A stretch of DNA of 64,000 nt from VGKP01 sp964578345 (GTDB lineage Archaea; Nanobdellota; Nanobdellia; Pacearchaeales; GW2011-AR1): contig CAZOCP010000002.1 of NCBI GenBank assembly GCA_964578345.1, forward strand, positions 1-64,000. The letters are read 5' to 3'. Below are positions 20,431 through 29,414 of the stretch, in pieces. The notes under the pieces are model-generated. The model had not been told where the DNA came from, made no database searches, and saw only the letters and a program-made list of their open reading frames with translations. Every line of letters starts with the position of its first letter. The stretch's first letter is position 1. Both the position numbers and the translations under genes were made by a program.

Positions 20431-21333
20431 TTAAGCTCTAAACCAGGGATCTTTCTTTCTATTCCAAAAGCTTCTTGTAGGCTTTACTTTGCTGGGCGCC
20501 AATGCCTCCGGAGCTACACCGACGAAGAAATCATTACCAGGGCAACAATAGTCATAGCCATTGTCATCGTCATTGTCAAGGTCAAACCAACCAGTAACGT
20601 TAAACCATCCATGTAACTTTTCAGCGATGCAAAACGTCTTAAGCCTTGGCACGACGCTCGCGTTATATGGAAGCGGGAGGCCCGGTATCCGATCATAATT
20701 AGAACAGCGTATTAAAAACGAGAAGCCCATGGCCAAATGACAACGAGAATAGCTTGTTCTACGCAAGTCCGAAAAGACTATTCTAGTATATTCTTTAAAT
20801 ACTTCAAAATCTTCTGCAAATTCTTTTGGCACTTCATCTCTATGTCGTGCTAAAATTCTCCATCCCTTATGATTAAGTACCTGCTCTTGTGTAAGAAGTT
20901 GATTCAAAATGCCAATGTCTTTTCGCTTGACAGCTATAACCCCATTTCCTTGCAAAGCCTCATACGCATTTGCTGCTTCTTTATTTGCCAAACTATCATA
21001 TGCTCTTGTTAAATCCAAGCCGCCTCCTGTATATTTTGATTTTTTATTAATTAACCCTAAAGCAAACTTTCCTATATCTGTCACGCCGGCCCGCGTAGTT
21101 GTTAGAATAAATTTAATTTCTTGCTCATCACTTCTCGATCCGTCATAGGCTGCCAAATCACCAACTTTAACATAACTGTTCCAGAGAAAACGTGTACTCT
21201 CTTTAACTCTTAGCTCAAAAATCTCTGCGCTTGACATTGGATATCTATTATTAGCTAATAGTTTAGGCATCTGTTCTCTGCTCAGACCTGGAAAAGTCTC
21301 ATACTTTTTTCTTAGTCTATGTATTAATCCCAT
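20431..21333 (-). CDS. Hypothetical protein, 300 aa
   Basis: Not recognised. A soluble protein with no signal peptide or membrane helix and an Arg/Lys-rich N-terminus (MGLIHRLRKKYE). Visible features are YDGSRSDEQE near residue 65, a helical middle and an acidic patch DLDNDDDNGYDYCC near 250. A TATA-like box (TTTTAAATAGT) lies about 25-30 nt upstream of the ATG, which supports this start. It sits between DNA ligase and the Nre gene on the same strand, 34 nt after Nre, so co-expression with repair genes is possible. No function is assigned. Confidence 0.7.
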   Translation of the reverse strand: MGLIHRLRKKYETFPGLSREQMPKLLANNRYPMSSAEIFELRVKESTRFLWNSYVKVGDLAAYDGSRSDEQEIKFILTTTRAGVTDIGKFALGLINKKSKYTGGGLDLTRAYDSLANKEAANAYEALQGNGVIAVKRKDIGILNQLLTQEQVLNHKGWRILARHRDEVPKEFAEDFEVFKEYTRIVFSDLRRTSYSRCHLAMGFSFLIRCSNYDRIPGLPLPYNASVVPRLKTFCIAEKLHGWFNVTGWFDLDNDDDNGYDYCCPGNDFFVGVAPEALAPSKVKPTRSFWNRKKDPWFRA

Positions 21334-21367
21334 GCTTCTTGCACGAAAAATGACTATTTAAAATATA

Positions 21368-22531
21368 TCATTTAAAAAAATCAGTCAGCTTTTGTTGCTT
21401 GCCATATTCATTTAGAATATTTGATTTATTAATAAAATTATCAATATGTAAATGAAGACGTTCTTGTATACTGACAAGTGCGTCTTTCAAAGTCGAGAAA
21501 TTAAGTGAAGGTTTTGCAAAAGCTTCTCTACTAGTCTCTCTTAATATTCCTACTCCTAAAGAAGCAGAATATTCAGGCCTGACTTCTCTAAAAACAATGC
21601 AGCTTGCCTGCTTCTTAAATTTCTCCAAATACTCGGTAACTGCTAGTCTATTCGCGTAATATGCGCCAGTAACATCATCAGCATATTTTTTCCTATCGAA
21701 AAATCCTTCATGATCATGCCAAACACCAAAATTCTTAATTGTGATTTCAATAACTTCAAAACTCCATTTTTCAGGCAGCAATAGAAACTCATAATGATTT
21801 CCTAAATACTCTGCATGAAAAACTTTAATATCATTTATTTCAGAAAAGTGCCGTATAGTCAAAAGTTTTTTCTTAGATAAAGAATCATCAACAGCCGTAA
21901 TACTCCATCTAGTTGGAACTAATTTTCTATTGCTTTTTCTGCCAAGCAAGCCGGCAGACAACAACTTACTAATTGATGATGTTTGAATTCCTGCTGAATC
22001 CAATTCAACAATGCTCTCGACTGCTCTTGCAGAAGTATCATTAACTAAATAATCAACTTTAGGTTTTACCGAGGCATTTTCCTGCAGACGCACAGAAGAA
22101 ATTTCTGCAGCATGCGCAATTAAAGGAACATTACTCGGCTGCTCATCGTTCCTCCTCACAGGTTTTTTCAAAATAAATTCAGTTGCGATTGATTTGCAAG
22201 TCATTGCAACTTCTTGCATTAGAGAAATAAATCTATTTGCTGGCTTTTTAATAAAAGACTGTGTCCTTCCATAAATAAGCTTGTTTCTATTCCTAAGAAT
22301 ATCTTGAATGCCTAATCTCCGAGAGTGCCAAACTTCAGGAGACGATAAAAATTCAGTATCACCATACTCTTCAGGACTCAAAATCCCAGTATAAACATTA
22401 GGATAATTCCATCTTCCAACAAATATCTCTGGCGGAGAAGAGCCTGTAAATGAAGTAATTTTTCTAGTCTTCCCGATAAAAAAAGAATGTTTGTCACAGT
22501 CTTCCTCACCACATATTTTGCAATAAGTCAT
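21368..22531 (-). CDS. Nre-family DNA repair protein with PIP box
   Basis: Archaeal Nre (NreA/NreB) proteins act in DNA damage repair and bind PCNA. The N-terminal CKICGEEDCDKH zinc-binding cluster, the family signature SSPPEIFVGRWNYPNVYTG and the downstream AYYANRLAVTEYLEKFKKQA region match the family. The last residues QQKLTDFF form a canonical PCNA-interacting (PIP) box. Translation most likely starts at the ATG at 22531 (MTYCKICG) rather than a TTG three codons upstream; a TATA box (ATATAAAC) lies about 25 nt before it. The length (387 aa) fits the family. Confidence 0.92.
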   Translation of the reverse strand: MTYCKICGEEDCDKHSFFIGKTRKITSFTGSSPPEIFVGRWNYPNVYTGILSPEEYGDTEFLSSPEVWHSRRLGIQDILRNRNKLIYGRTQSFIKKPANRFISLMQEVAMTCKSIATEFILKKPVRRNDEQPSNVPLIAHAAEISSVRLQENASVKPKVDYLVNDTSARAVESIVELDSAGIQTSSISKLLSAGLLGRKSNRKLVPTRWSITAVDDSLSKKKLLTIRHFSEINDIKVFHAEYLGNHYEFLLLPEKWSFEVIEITIKNFGVWHDHEGFFDRKKYADDVTGAYYANRLAVTEYLEKFKKQASCIVFREVRPEYSASLGVGILRETSREAFAKPSLNFSTLKDALVSIQERLHLHIDNFINKSNILNEYGKQQKLTDFFK

Positions 22532-22647
22532 ATAAAACAAGAAAGATTAAAGTTTATATTGATTATTGTTCTCGATTCAAAAAACAACAGCTCCTATAAT
22601 AGTAGTCACAACTAACTCTCCCTGTATCAAATGCTTCTAGAATAAAT

Positions 22648-22695
22648 GTTTGCGCAATTCATCCATTAGCTAAAGCTAACGGATTTCTTGCGAAC
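22648..22695. repeat. Palindromic element F
   Basis: Outer arms GTTTGCGCAA (22648-22657) / TTGCGAAC (22688-22695) and inner stem CCATTAGC / GCTAACGG around a TAAA loop (22663-22682). It lies between the divergent Nre and AN1-protease genes, 33 nt before the latter's start. Confidence 0.75.
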
Positions 22696-22727
22696 CTTTA
22701 ATAAACTGATTTAATCTACTTTTATCT

Positions 22728-24086
22728 ATGAGAGAATGTGATTATTGTGATAAGAAGATAGATGATTTTTTACCTCATAAGTGTAAGTTTTGTGAAAAAA
22801 TTCATTGTCATAATCACTTAGTGCCCGAGTCTCATAATTGTGTTGAATTAGAAGAACATAAGAAAAGAAATCGGGAAAAGTGGAGGAATAAATCTACTTA
22901 TCGTACTAATCATAAATATGGAGAGCCAACCAAAGAACCAGATAAACCTATAAAAATTGAAAATAATAAATCCAGTAAAGAAAGACAGAATTTTTGGAAC
23001 AGATTAAAAAATTATTTATCTGCAAGATATGATGATCTGAATTACTGGCTAAGAAAAAGAGAACAACGTCAATATGATTATGGAAGAGGAACAGATTATC
23101 TAATAACAACAATTTTGCTTTTTGTTGCTTCAATAGTGGGAATTGCTATTTTTTATTCTAATGCCGCAAAACTAAATGAAATTAATCTTTGGATTATTAA
23201 ACTTGGTGGGGTTTTGATATTAGTCTCTTTATTTTTTGCAATAAAATTTGGTTGGAGATTAACAAAAGAAGGTATTGATATATTAAAAAGGCAGAGAAAT
23301 TGGCTGAAATATGTGGTAATTATTTTAATCATATTTTTATTATGGCAAGCATATACAAATAGAAATACTGTGCTAAATCCTGTTTTTGATACCTATAACA
23401 AAACTAATTTTAGTTTATTTACTCCAATTATCTTAGGAAATTTTAGCGGAAGCACTAATCAAAGTTATGCCTCAAATAATAAAGATAATTCATTTGTTTC
23501 TAATAAAGATAATTTTTATTATGGATTAGAAGAGGGAGAAACAAGAGTTAAGGATGTTGGATTTTTACATTTTGATAAAATTCCTATTTATTACAAACTG
23601 AATAATTGTTCTGGAGAAAGGCGAGAGAGAGTTATTCAAGCATTTAATATAATTGAAGGAGAAACAGAAGGCATATTACCCTTCGAAGAGAAATCTCCAG
23701 GAGACATAATTGTTGCTTGTAATTCTCAACTTGAAACAGAATTTGCTTCGGGATATGGTGGACCAGAATACTACATTGGAAGTAATAAAATAACTAATGG
23801 TTCTATGGTATTGTATGCTCATGACCCTAAATTTTCTAGATGTGAATCTTATCCAGTTACAGAAATTCACGAAATTTTACATTCACTGGGATTTGACCAT
23901 ATATATAACAAAAATAGCATAATGTATGAGGGAGATAGAATTCCAATAATGTTAGAATGGGAAGAAAGTGATCAACCACACGTTTGCATTGAAATAGAAA
24001 CCAAAATAACAAATTGCCTAAAATACATATATTCCAGTGGAACAAAGGGAACTTCCTGTTCTGGAATACTTTTTTATAATGACTAG
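22728..24086 (+). CDS. Membrane protein: AN1-type zinc finger + three TM + metzincin-like protease domain
   Basis: 452 aa. Residues 1-36 form an AN1-type zinc finger (CDYC, CKFC, HCHNH, HNC spacing). A charged stretch leads to three membrane helices at about 123-143, 155-178 and 193-213. An extracytoplasmic domain follows and ends with HEILHSLGFDH (about residues 380-390), the HExxHxxGxxH zinc site of metzincins, with a Met-turn-like SIMY just after. AN1 fingers are cytosolic and often bind ubiquitin-system or ribosome partners, so the protein could link a cytoplasmic cue to an outside protease (inference). The protease is closest in style to M10/M43-like families. Substrate unknown. Confidence 0.8.
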   Translation: MRECDYCDKKIDDFLPHKCKFCEKIHCHNHLVPESHNCVELEEHKKRNREKWRNKSTYRTNHKYGEPTKEPDKPIKIENNKSSKERQNFWNRLKNYLSARYDDLNYWLRKREQRQYDYGRGTDYLITTILLFVASIVGIAIFYSNAAKLNEINLWIIKLGGVLILVSLFFAIKFGWRLTKEGIDILKRQRNWLKYVVIILIIFLLWQAYTNRNTVLNPVFDTYNKTNFSLFTPIILGNFSGSTNQSYASNNKDNSFVSNKDNFYYGLEEGETRVKDVGFLHFDKIPIYYKLNNCSGERRERVIQAFNIIEGETEGILPFEEKSPGDIIVACNSQLETEFASGYGGPEYYIGSNKITNGSMVLYAHDPKFSRCESYPVTEIHEILHSLGFDHIYNKNSIMYEGDRIPIMLEWEESDQPHVCIEIETKITNCLKYIYSSGTKGTSCSGILFYND

Positions 24087-24470
24087 AATAAGAAAGGAGT
24101 AGCAATTGTAGAAGCAGAAAAAGGAATTTTAGTAGTTGCTGGGAAAAGGAAAATCTTTGCTCTTCCAAGCGGAGGAGCTAATGGCAAAGAATCAAGAAAA
24201 AAAGCATCTATAAGAGAATTAAGAGAAGAAACATGACCTAAAACAAAACATGCAAAATATTTATTTAACTATAAAGGAAAGAAATGGAAAGACTTCAAAG
24301 GAAGAAAAATTAGGAATAATGCTAAAGTTCTTTTGATTAAGACTTATAGGAATTTGAGGCCAAGGAAAGAAATTAAATATATTGATTGGTACACTCCAAA
24401 TAGTAATTTAAGAGTTTCTAGAAGTACGAAGGGTTTAATTGAAAAATACCTGAAAATTAAGGGATTCTGA
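24079..24470 (+). pseudogene. Broken Nudix hydrolase gene
   Basis: In one frame (24087-24470) the sequence reads GVAIVEAEKGILVVAGK, then the Nudix box as GGANGKESRKKASIRELREE-T-stop-P. A TGA at 24234-24236 stands exactly where the invariant Gly of GX5EX7REUXEEXGU belongs. A plausible ATG at 24079 overlaps the end of the preceding protease gene but is one base out of frame (MTRIRK), so there are two lesions: a frameshift near the start and GGA to TGA. The remainder reads KTKHAKYLFNYKGKKW to a final TGA and is otherwise intact, implying recent decay or assembly error. Confidence 0.75.
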
Positions 24471-24571
24471 TGTTAAAAATAAGTTTAGCTAAAATCCTAT
24501 TTTTTAACTCCCTTTAACATTACAATGTACTATCATATAAAAATTAAATAATCTAAGCAGCTTTTCTTAAA

Positions 24572-24778
24572 CTAAAACTTTCTATGTTTAGGATAGCACT
24601 CTTTGCAGTAAATCTGTTTCCCTTCTATAGGTTTAAATGGAACTTCGCAATCTTGCTTACAATCTGAGCAGACAGCTTTATGCATTTCTCTAGGTCGTCC
24701 ATCAAATCCTTGTCTTCTAGCTCCAAATCCTCCTCCAAATTGTCTTCTTCCTTTAGAGTTTCCTTCAAATCTATTCAT
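24572..24778 (-). CDS. CxxC-x17-CxxC zinc-ribbon protein
   Basis: 68 aa. A Gly/Arg/Gln-rich N-terminal half (RRQFGGGFGARRQGF) precedes a zinc ribbon with CSDC and CKEC exactly 17 residues apart, the arrangement of the CxxC-x17-CxxC domain family. The Arg/Gly-rich segment resembles RNA-binding RGG regions, so nucleic-acid binding is possible. Bordered by intergenic DNA on both sides and apparently transcribed alone. Confidence 0.85.
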   Translation of the reverse strand: MNRFEGNSKGRRQFGGGFGARRQGFDGRPREMHKAVCSDCKQDCEVPFKPIEGKQIYCKECYPKHRKF

Positions 24779-24845
24779 TTTCCAACCTCCTATTGTTTAA
24801 TCAATTAAATTATTTTATTCTGGAATTAATTGATTTTTATAAAAA

Positions 24846-25043
24846 CTATCCTTTCAAATCAGACAGTCCAAGCAGGATAAAAAGAGAGCCTATTCCTGCA
24901 ATAAACCAGAACAAACCTCCTTTAAAAACAGTTCCAGCAGCATTCCAAAAATTCCACGATCCCCAGCTCTGAGAGTAAAAAGCTATAAGGAGAGCCCCTA
25001 TAACTAAAATCAATCCCAAAAGTAATTCTAGCCACTTATTCAT
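24846..25043 (-). CDS. Small two-helix membrane protein
   Basis: 65 aa from the ATG at 25043 (MNKWLELLLG). A TTG six codons upstream is less likely, because a TATA box (ATTTAAATAG, about 25061-25070) would place transcription start at or after it. Two membrane helices: LLLGLILVIGALLIAFYS and GGLFWFIAGIGSLFILLGL. Function unknown. Confidence 0.7.
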   Translation of the reverse strand: MNKWLELLLGLILVIGALLIAFYSQSWGSWNFWNAAGTVFKGGLFWFIAGIGSLFILLGLSDLKG

Positions 25044-25216
25044 TTTCTCATGATAAAACAATACTATTTAAATATTATGATAGTAAATTAGTTGTGCACC
25101 CACTAGACATTTGTCAATAAGCTGCAAAATTAGTTATAGAAAGGGATTAATCATTGTAATTTTTAAAAAAGTAACGAATAAAAAGGTTTTATAAATAGAT
25201 AATTCTTAAATTTTGT

Positions 25217-25591
25217 ATGGCTGACGAAAAGAAAGGTAGTAAACTAACAAGAATGACTTTAGGAGGAATTGAACAAATTCCAAGTTTTACAGGCAATAAG
25301 GAAGATTATTCATTCACGAAGATAGTTACCTTTCGTGGAAGTGAAGAATATCCTAACCGCGGATTGATAAAGTTTAATAGTTTGGGAGATAAAAGTGCCA
25401 GTTATAGAACTAAAGATTATAACCCTTATGATTGTGATTCTTTTTTAGGGGCTCTTAATTGGATATTAGAAAATGAAGGATGGTATCTAGTATATTGCAA
25501 AAGAGATGAGACTTTTTTCAAAGGATATCAGAGAGTAGAGGGTTCACTTTATGTTCCAAAAGAAAGAAGAGATATCTCAAAAACTGGATAA
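25217..25591 (+). CDS. Hypothetical protein, 124 aa
   Basis: A small soluble protein without membrane segments or recognised motifs. It contains aromatic-rich stretches (SFTKIVTFRG, GWYLVYCKRDETFFKGY) suggestive of a small beta-rich fold. A TATA-like box (TTTTATAAATAG, about 25186-25199) lies roughly 25 nt upstream of the ATG, supporting a real, leaderless gene. No function assigned. Confidence 0.65.
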   Translation: MADEKKGSKLTRMTLGGIEQIPSFTGNKEDYSFTKIVTFRGSEEYPNRGLIKFNSLGDKSASYRTKDYNPYDCDSFLGALNWILENEGWYLVYCKRDETFFKGYQRVEGSLYVPKERRDISKTG

Positions 25592-25617
25592 AGTCAACAA
25601 CTCACAATAATAGTAAA

Positions 25618-26334
25618 TTACAATTTTCTGGACTCAGCATTTCTCTCGCTCAACATTTTTCCAAGCTTAACTTCTCCGAGAGGCGCATCTCCTTTAGGAA
25701 TTTTAAAACTATCCTTAATTTCCTTCATACAATTCTTATTGAATAATAGATTCACGATAAATGTTATAAGCATTGCAATAGTCGCACCAATGCTTGCTAT
25801 CAAAATATCTTTCTGCGAATCCCAAACATCTCCTTGTGTACCTAAAAAGGCAAGCCCTGCTTCGGGATTAACAACAACTGCTGCACCCCATTCAATCAAT
25901 TCATAGACAGCAGAAAAAGCAAGAGTCACGTCCAAAGGAAGATAATACCCCCAAAACCCTTTCACTCTTGTTATTCTAATAAAAACTTCTCGAATTGGGT
26001 ATGCAAGCAAAAGTCCAAATGAAAAATGCACGAGTCTATCGTACATATTGCGCTGTGAATCAAACCAGCTCTGAAGAGTATATCCAAACGGAACTTCGGA
26101 ATATGTATAGTGCGCTCCGATAACATGCAGGATCATAAAGACAGTTATTAAAGTATATGATAAATTAGACAATCTAAAATAGAATCCCAAAAGAAGAATA
26201 AGAGGCACAAATATAAAGACCAAATAATTTTCCAGCAGCCAGTCATCTGGATATACTGGCTCAATAGCCGCCCAAGCCCAAACAGCAAGGAAAGCTGCCA
26301 ACAGAAATAGGTGGTACCACGTTCCCTTTTTCAT
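25618..26334 (-). CDS. DUF2238 / YjdF-family membrane protein
   Basis: 238 aa with about six membrane helices. The family signatures are visible: HVIGAHYTYSEVPFG near residues 90-105, YDRLVHFSFGLLLAYP near 118-133, YELIEWGAA near 164 and GTQGDVWDSQKD near 185. YjdF-type proteins are integral membrane proteins of unknown biochemical role. Here it stands alone, convergent with the 124-aa gene. Confidence 0.9.
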   Translation of the reverse strand: MKKGTWYHLFLLAAFLAVWAWAAIEPVYPDDWLLENYLVFIFVPLILLLGFYFRLSNLSYTLITVFMILHVIGAHYTYSEVPFGYTLQSWFDSQRNMYDRLVHFSFGLLLAYPIREVFIRITRVKGFWGYYLPLDVTLAFSAVYELIEWGAAVVVNPEAGLAFLGTQGDVWDSQKDILIASIGATIAMLITFIVNLLFNKNCMKEIKDSFKIPKGDAPLGEVKLGKMLSERNAESRKL

Positions 26335-26379
26335 GAAATAAATAGAATAATGCGGATTATAAATATTGCTGTTGAATGT

Positions 26380-26400
26380 GCTGTAAAGTAAACGTCAGGT
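26380..26400. repeat. Dispersed ~20-bp repeat, copy 1
   Basis: GCTGTAAAGTAAACGTCAGG, in the same orientation as the copies at 32989 and 50333 and opposite to those at 36587 and 57981. It lies between the YjdF and DHH genes, in a 206-bp gap. Confidence 0.65.
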
Positions 26401-26540
26401 AAAATGACTTTTAGAAAGATTTTTATTTAAAAACATAACGTTAATATAAACTTGAGAAAGAAAATAAAGAAATAATTTCTAGATAACACGAAAGAGGATA
26501 AATCCACAGCCTTTAAATAACCCTCAAATTTAAATTAAAG

Positions 26541-27605
26541 ATGCTGACAAAAAAACAAGTTAAAGAAATTAAAGAATATCTTGAAAAAGCGCAAAATCCT
26601 ATTTTCTATTATGATAACGACGCAGACGGATTGTGCAGTTTCTTATTATTAAGACGTTACCTAAAAAGAGGCAGAGGAATTGTAGTAAAGAGCTATCCTG
26701 ATCTTGATGCAACTTATGCTCATAAAGCAAATGAGATGAAAGCAGACTGCGTCTTTATTCTTGATAAGCCTCTAGTTTCAGAAAAATTTCTGGAGGCAAT
26801 AGATTCTCTAAATATTCCTGTTGTCTGGATAGACCACCATAAAACAGAAGAAAGAAAAAAAGAATTCAAAAATCTTCATATTTATAATCCAACAAAAAAT
26901 AAAGGAGAGAACAAAAGCAGTGAACCCGTCACATTCTTAATTTATCAAGTGACTAAAAGAAAAGAAGACTTATGGCTCGCAGTCATTGGTTGTATAGCAG
27001 ATCATTATCTCCCTGAATTTAGCAAGGATTTCGCAGAACAATACCCGGAATTATGGGGTGATGTAAAAGAGCCGTTTGATGCATATTACAAAACAGATAT
27101 AGGAAAAATAGCGCAGGCATTTAGTTTTGGATTAAAAAACTCTGCATCAAATGTCATTTCGCTCCAGAACGTTCTAATAAATTGCAATGCTCCAGAAGAA
27201 GTTTTTGCAGAGCTTGAGTCTAACAAAGATTTCAGAGATCACATCCGCGAGATGAGAAAAAAATACGAAGCATTAATTGAAAAAGCGCGGGAAAATATTA
27301 ATAATAAACTTATTTTTTTCGAATATGGAGGAGATTTAAGCATTAGTGCAGAATTAGCAAATGAACTTTCATATTATTACCCTAAAAAATATATAGCAAT
27401 CGCATATTCTAAAAATACAATCATAAATATTTCATTAAGAGGTAAAAATGTCAGAAAAATTCTAGAAAAAATAATTAACGAATTAGAAAATGCGTCTGGA
27501 GGAGGTCATAAAAACGCAGTTGGAGCCAGAATTAAAGCGCAGGACATAGAAAGATTTAAACAGAAATTAGCCGAATCAATTAGCAATGGAAAACCAAGAA
27601 ATTGA
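26541..27605 (+). CDS. DHH/DHHA1 phosphoesterase (archaeal RecJ-like)
   Basis: 354 aa. DHH motifs in order: YDNDADG near residue 29 (metal-binding Asp pair), ILDKPL near 74, WIDHHKT near 96 (the DHH signature), and GCIADHY near 152. The C-terminal DHHA1 domain carries SGGGHKNAVGARI near 315. The family comprises RecJ/GAN-type single-strand exonucleases and nanoRNases; the exact substrate cannot be told from sequence. A TATA-like box lies upstream. Its last 20 nt overlap the acylphosphatase/prenyltransferase gene, which indicates translational coupling. Confidence 0.9.
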   Translation: MLTKKQVKEIKEYLEKAQNPIFYYDNDADGLCSFLLLRRYLKRGRGIVVKSYPDLDATYAHKANEMKADCVFILDKPLVSEKFLEAIDSLNIPVVWIDHHKTEERKKEFKNLHIYNPTKNKGENKSSEPVTFLIYQVTKRKEDLWLAVIGCIADHYLPEFSKDFAEQYPELWGDVKEPFDAYYKTDIGKIAQAFSFGLKNSASNVISLQNVLINCNAPEEVFAELESNKDFRDHIREMRKKYEALIEKARENINNKLIFFEYGGDLSISAELANELSYYYPKKYIAIAYSKNTIINISLRGKNVRKILEKIINELENASGGGHKNAVGARIKAQDIERFKQKLAESISNGKPRN

Positions 27606-28617
27606 AATTAAACTATACGGCAGAGTGCAGGGAATTAATTTTAGAAGTATGATTAAGAAAAAATGTATAAATCTTAAGATAACAGGCAGATTGATGAATA
27701 GAAACGACGGCTCTGTCGATATTATCTGCCAGAGCACAAGAGAAAATATAGAAAAATTCATCTTCTGGCTTCAGAAAAATCCTGGATTCTCTAAAGTAAC
27801 TAGGCTCGCATATAGTTGGAAGAATCCGTCAGAAAAGATTATAGGATTCACAATAGTAAGAGATTCTCCAATTATTTTAGACAGAATAAATGGGGTAATC
27901 AACTTAAGCAAAAATATAATGCAAAGATATAAAAAAGTCTGCCCTAACCATATAGCAATTATTCCAGACGGAAACAGAAGATGGGCAAGAGCAAAGGGGT
28001 TGGCTCCTCAAATAGGCCATTACACTTCAGCAAGTTTTCAGCATTTACATGAATTGTTCCTGGAGGCGCGGCGCTTGGGAGTAAAATACTTGTCTATCTG
28101 GGGATTCTCAACAGAAAATTGGAAAAGAAACTCTAAAGAAATCAAAGCAATATTCAATCTTATCGAAGATAACATCAGCCAATTTAAAGAAGAAGCCCAT
28201 GCAACAAAAATCCGATTTAGGCATATAGGAAGAAAAGATCGTCTGCCCGAAGGGTTGCTAAACAAATTCGCAAAGCTCGAAGAAGAGACAAAAATCTACA
28301 ATGATTTCAACGTCCAGCTCTGTCTTGACTACGGCGGCAGGGATGAAATAATAAGGACAATAAACAAAATAATAAAAGAAAAGCATAATTCAATAAATGA
28401 GCAAATTTTACAAAACCACCTTGACTCTTACGACGTTCCAGATGTAGATTTAATCATCCGCACTTCAGGAGAACAGCGTCTGAGCGGATTTATGCCGTTT
28501 CAATCAGTATATGCAGAACTTTATTTCACTCAATTGCATTTTCCAGATTTCAATGCTGCAGAACTTAGAAAAGCAGTGGTAGAATTTCAAAACAGGCAAA
28601 GGCGCTTTGGTAATTAA
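27586..28617 (+). CDS. uppS: Acylphosphatase / cis-prenyltransferase (UppS-like) fusion
   Basis: 343 aa. Residues 1-90 are an acylphosphatase-like domain: LYGRVQGINFR keeps the catalytic Arg, and RLMNRNDGSVDI keeps the catalytic Asn. Residues about 115-343 are a cis-prenyltransferase: IIPDGNRRWAR with the catalytic Asp, FSTENWKR, and IRTSGEQRLSGFMPFQSVYAELYF. The latter domain condenses isopentenyl diphosphate with an allylic diphosphate to make the polyprenyl carrier lipid for glycosylation. The front domain may hydrolyse an acyl-phosphate or have become a binding domain. It begins inside the end of the DHH gene, so it belongs to that operon. Confidence 0.9.
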   Translation: MENQEIEIKLYGRVQGINFRSMIKKKCINLKITGRLMNRNDGSVDIICQSTRENIEKFIFWLQKNPGFSKVTRLAYSWKNPSEKIIGFTIVRDSPIILDRINGVINLSKNIMQRYKKVCPNHIAIIPDGNRRWARAKGLAPQIGHYTSASFQHLHELFLEARRLGVKYLSIWGFSTENWKRNSKEIKAIFNLIEDNISQFKEEAHATKIRFRHIGRKDRLPEGLLNKFAKLEEETKIYNDFNVQLCLDYGGRDEIIRTINKIIKEKHNSINEQILQNHLDSYDVPDVDLIIRTSGEQRLSGFMPFQSVYAELYFTQLHFPDFNAAELRKAVVEFQNRQRRFGN

Positions 28618-28652
28618 ACAATATTTATATAGGAATTTCTACTTAAATATTA

Positions 28653-29327
28653 ATGAATATAAATAACAAATTAAAGCTGGATTTTTTAGGCCACTCTGGA
28701 TTTATTATAACACTGCAAAATGGAAAATCTATTGCAATAGACCCATATAATATACCTAACAATCTGCCAAAAGTAGAGTTTATGCTAATAACACATAGTC
28801 ACTACGATCACTGCAGCATCAAAGATATATCTAAATTAGTAAAAAAGAAAACTCTCATTTTAATACCAGCAAATGCGCAGAGCAAAATCGCCAGAATAAA
28901 AGACATAGATATGCAGATTATAGAAGTGGGAAATGAAATACAGATTGGAAGTATAAGATTCGAAGCAACATTCGCCTACAATCTAAACAAAAAGTTTCAT
29001 CCTAAAAGTGAAGGATGGCTCGGCTATATAATAAAATATGAGAATATAATTATATATCATGCAGGAGATACTGACGCAATTCCTGAAATGAAAAAATTGA
29101 CCGGCTATGGAAAGATAGGAAACATATTCATTGCTCTGCTTCCTGTATCAGGAACATATGTAATGGATGCAGAAGAAGCAGCAGGAATTGCTGCTGTGAT
29201 AAAGCCTGCAATTGCAGTCCCTATGCACTACGGCGCAGGTGTTGCCGGCACACTTTCAGATGCAGAGAAATTCGTGAGTTTATGTAAAACTAAAGGAATT
29301 CAAGCAGAAATATTGGAAAAAATTTAA
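28653..29327 (+). CDS. Metallo-beta-lactamase-fold hydrolase (UPF0173-like)
   Basis: 224 aa. LGHSGFIIT near the start, the zinc motif THSHYDH (HxHxDH) near residue 49, HAGDTDAIPEM near 134 and MHYG near 191 define the fold and both metal sites. UPF0173/YtkL-type proteins are predicted hydrolases of unknown physiological substrate. A TATA box (ATTTATATAGG, about 28622-28632) lies about 25 nt upstream of the ATG, so it has its own promoter. Confidence 0.88.
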   Translation: MNINNKLKLDFLGHSGFIITLQNGKSIAIDPYNIPNNLPKVEFMLITHSHYDHCSIKDISKLVKKKTLILIPANAQSKIARIKDIDMQIIEVGNEIQIGSIRFEATFAYNLNKKFHPKSEGWLGYIIKYENIIIYHAGDTDAIPEMKKLTGYGKIGNIFIALLPVSGTYVMDAEEAAGIAAVIKPAIAVPMHYGAGVAGTLSDAEKFVSLCKTKGIQAEILEKI

Positions 29328-29414
29328 AAAACAGAAAATATTCATCAAAGTTGGAGAATATAAAAATATTTAAACTGAAAATACTCTTTTAAATTCAATA
29401 AAACTCATAAATTG

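Noticed and set aside
20514..20696. Alternative 60-aa ORF on the minus strand
   Set aside because: It overlaps the better supported 300-aa gene in another frame and has no features.
24234..24236. UGA recoded as glycine genome-wide
   Set aside because: Several genes here end at TGA (ligase, EndA, AbrB, first VOC gene), and the Nudix gene has a second lesion, so simple gene decay is the better explanation.
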